From Draconibacterium orientale (lineage in GTDB: Bacteria; Bacteroidota; Bacteroidia; Bacteroidales; UBA12170), in the NCBI GenBank assembly GCA_020718315.1, contig DYSK01000069.1, positions 1 to 5,635 on the forward strand: a stretch of DNA of 5,635 nucleotides, in the 5' to 3' direction. The notes under the pieces were generated by a model. The model was given only the letters and a program-made list of their open reading frames with translations. It was not told the DNA's origin and did no database searches. A program made the translations under genes and the position numbers. Numbering within the stretch: position 1 is the stretch's first letter; each line of letters starts with the position of its first letter. This document shows positions 5,081-5,635 of this stretch, in pieces.

Positions 5081-5302
5081 ATGTATTGGACCTTAGAATT
5101 AGCATCAAAGTTAGAAGATGCACCTTGGCCAGCAACTAAGGAAGAGTTAATTGATTTTTGTATTCGTTCGGGTGCTCCGCAAGAAGTAGTTGAAAATTTG
5201 ATGGAAATTGAAGACGAAGGCGAAATTTATGAACGAATAGAAGATTTGTGGCCTGACTACCCAACAAAAGAAGATTTCTTCTTTAACGAAGACGAATATT
5301 AA
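5081..5302 (+). CDS. Small acidic DUF2795-family protein
   Basis: This 73-residue protein begins MYWTLELASKLEDAPWPATK and ends FFFNEDEY. I recognise the pattern as the DUF2795 family widespread in Bacteroidota, whose function is unknown to me. It has no signal peptide or membrane segment and one cysteine (C27). It is strongly acidic, with 22 Asp/Glu against five Lys/Arg, and has aromatic residues clustered at both ends. The APWPATKEELIDF segment (14-26) followed by RSGAP (29-33) suggests a compact helical domain. The frame is open upstream to about 5024, but that stretch is the promoter. The ATG at 5081 is the correct start, because it lies downstream of the predicted transcription start and matches the family N-terminus. 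It forms its own transcription unit with a near-ideal promoter and terminator, so it may be well expressed. Confidence 0.88.
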   Translation: MYWTLELASKLEDAPWPATKEELIDFCIRSGAPQEVVENLMEIEDEGEIYERIEDLWPDYPTKEDFFFNEDEY

Positions 5303-5307
5303 ATAGG

Positions 5308-5331
5308 AAGCCTGATATTCAGGCTTTTTTT
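5308..5331 (+). terminator. Intrinsic terminator after the DUF2795 gene
   Basis: AAGCCTGA (5308-5315) pairs perfectly with TCAGGCTT (5319-5326) across a three-base loop, TAT, and runs into seven Ts (5325-5331). It starts five bases after the stop codon. The last T pair and A also encode the stop of the convergent gene. The minus strand lacks a T run after the hairpin, so it is a plus-strand terminator. Confidence 0.92.
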
Positions 5332-5635
5332 ATGCTCCGGCTTTTTTTGCTTTGTAACCTAAGCTTATAAGTATTTCCAAAACCTTATCGCGCAAATCGC
5401 CTTGAATAATTATCTCAGCATCTTTTGCCGAGCCGCCAACGCCACACTTCGTTTTCAAAATTTTGGCTAAATCTTTCAAGTCTTCTTCATTGCCAACAAA
5501 TCCCTTGATTACAGTGGCTTGCTTGCCGCCACGATGCTTTTTATCCAGCCAAATTTTTAAATCTTGCTCCTTTGCGGCGAGCGTTACTGCTTCTTTTTCG
5601 TACTCAAAACCGAAATCCGGATTGGTCGAATACAT
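5330..5635 (-). CDS. SUI1/YciH family (eIF1-like) translation factor, probably missing its first residues
   Basis: At least 101 residues are visible, up to the right edge. Conserved parts are YSTNPDF (2-8), a basic loop DKKHRGGKQATVIKGF (31-46) equivalent to the eIF1 beta-hairpin that contacts the ribosomal P site, the segment EEDLKDLAKILKTKCGVGGSAKD (50-72), and EIIIQGDLRDKVLEIL (74-89). The CGVGGSxKD and IQGD blocks are the SUI1/YciH signature. Archaeal and eukaryotic relatives enforce start-codon fidelity; in bacteria the role of YciH is not settled. The window's last three bases read ATG on the minus strand, but relatives carry a short basic segment before the STNPDF motif. The true start is therefore probably beyond 5635 and this methionine may be internal. 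The gene converges with the DUF2795 gene, with only 27 bases between stop codons. Confidence 0.88.
   Translation of the reverse strand: MYSTNPDFGFEYEKEAVTLAAKEQDLKIWLDKKHRGGKQATVIKGFVGNEEDLKDLAKILKTKCGVGGSAKDAEIIIQGDLRDKVLEILISLGYKAKKAGA

Noticed and set aside
1..5635. Search for a new defence, mobile or biosynthetic system
   Set aside because: All genes are recognisable housekeeping or transport families, there are no integrase, transposase or CRISPR-like repeats, and gene spacing looks like ordinary chromosome.

Overview
This window looks like ordinary chromosome from a member of the Bacteroidota. The reasons are its AT-rich composition, A-rich leaders without clear Shine-Dalgarno sites, several copies of the Bacteroidota -7 promoter element TAnnTTTG at sensible distances from starts, and proteins of Bacteroidota type (a SUI1/YciH protein with the STNPDF N-terminus and a DUF2795 protein). 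I cannot name the genus. Fumarase, a rubrerythrin-like protein and a WtpA-type oxyanion-binding lipoprotein would suit an anaerobic or microaerobic lifestyle, but that is inference.

Left part (1-2140): the first 49 codons of a TauE/SafE membrane transporter run off the left edge on the minus strand. It diverges from an ArsC/Spx-family thioredoxin-fold protein, which is followed 47 bases later by fumC (class II fumarase). The latter two are probably co-transcribed up to a strong intrinsic terminator at 2105-2135.

Middle (2160-3781): gap (glyceraldehyde-3-phosphate dehydrogenase) lies on the minus strand, convergent with fumC. It has its own promoter and its own palindromic terminator. A small diiron rubrerythrin-like protein diverges from it.

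Right part (3782-5635): a WtpA-type molybdate/tungstate-binding lipoprotein has no permease or ATPase gene beside it. An imperfect inverted repeat resembling a ModE operator overlaps its predicted promoter. Next come a 73-residue acidic DUF2795 protein with a near-ideal promoter and terminator, and a convergent SUI1/YciH (eIF1-like) gene that reaches the right edge.

The genes do not form one pathway. They are housekeeping units in central carbon metabolism, redox/metal handling, oxyanion uptake and translation. I see no RNA genes, CRISPR arrays, insertion sequences, integrases or phage genes. I did not find a previously undescribed multi-gene system. The most useful leads are the possible ModE-like operator on the isolated wtpA, and an ArsC-like protein with an altered arginine position coupled to fumC.
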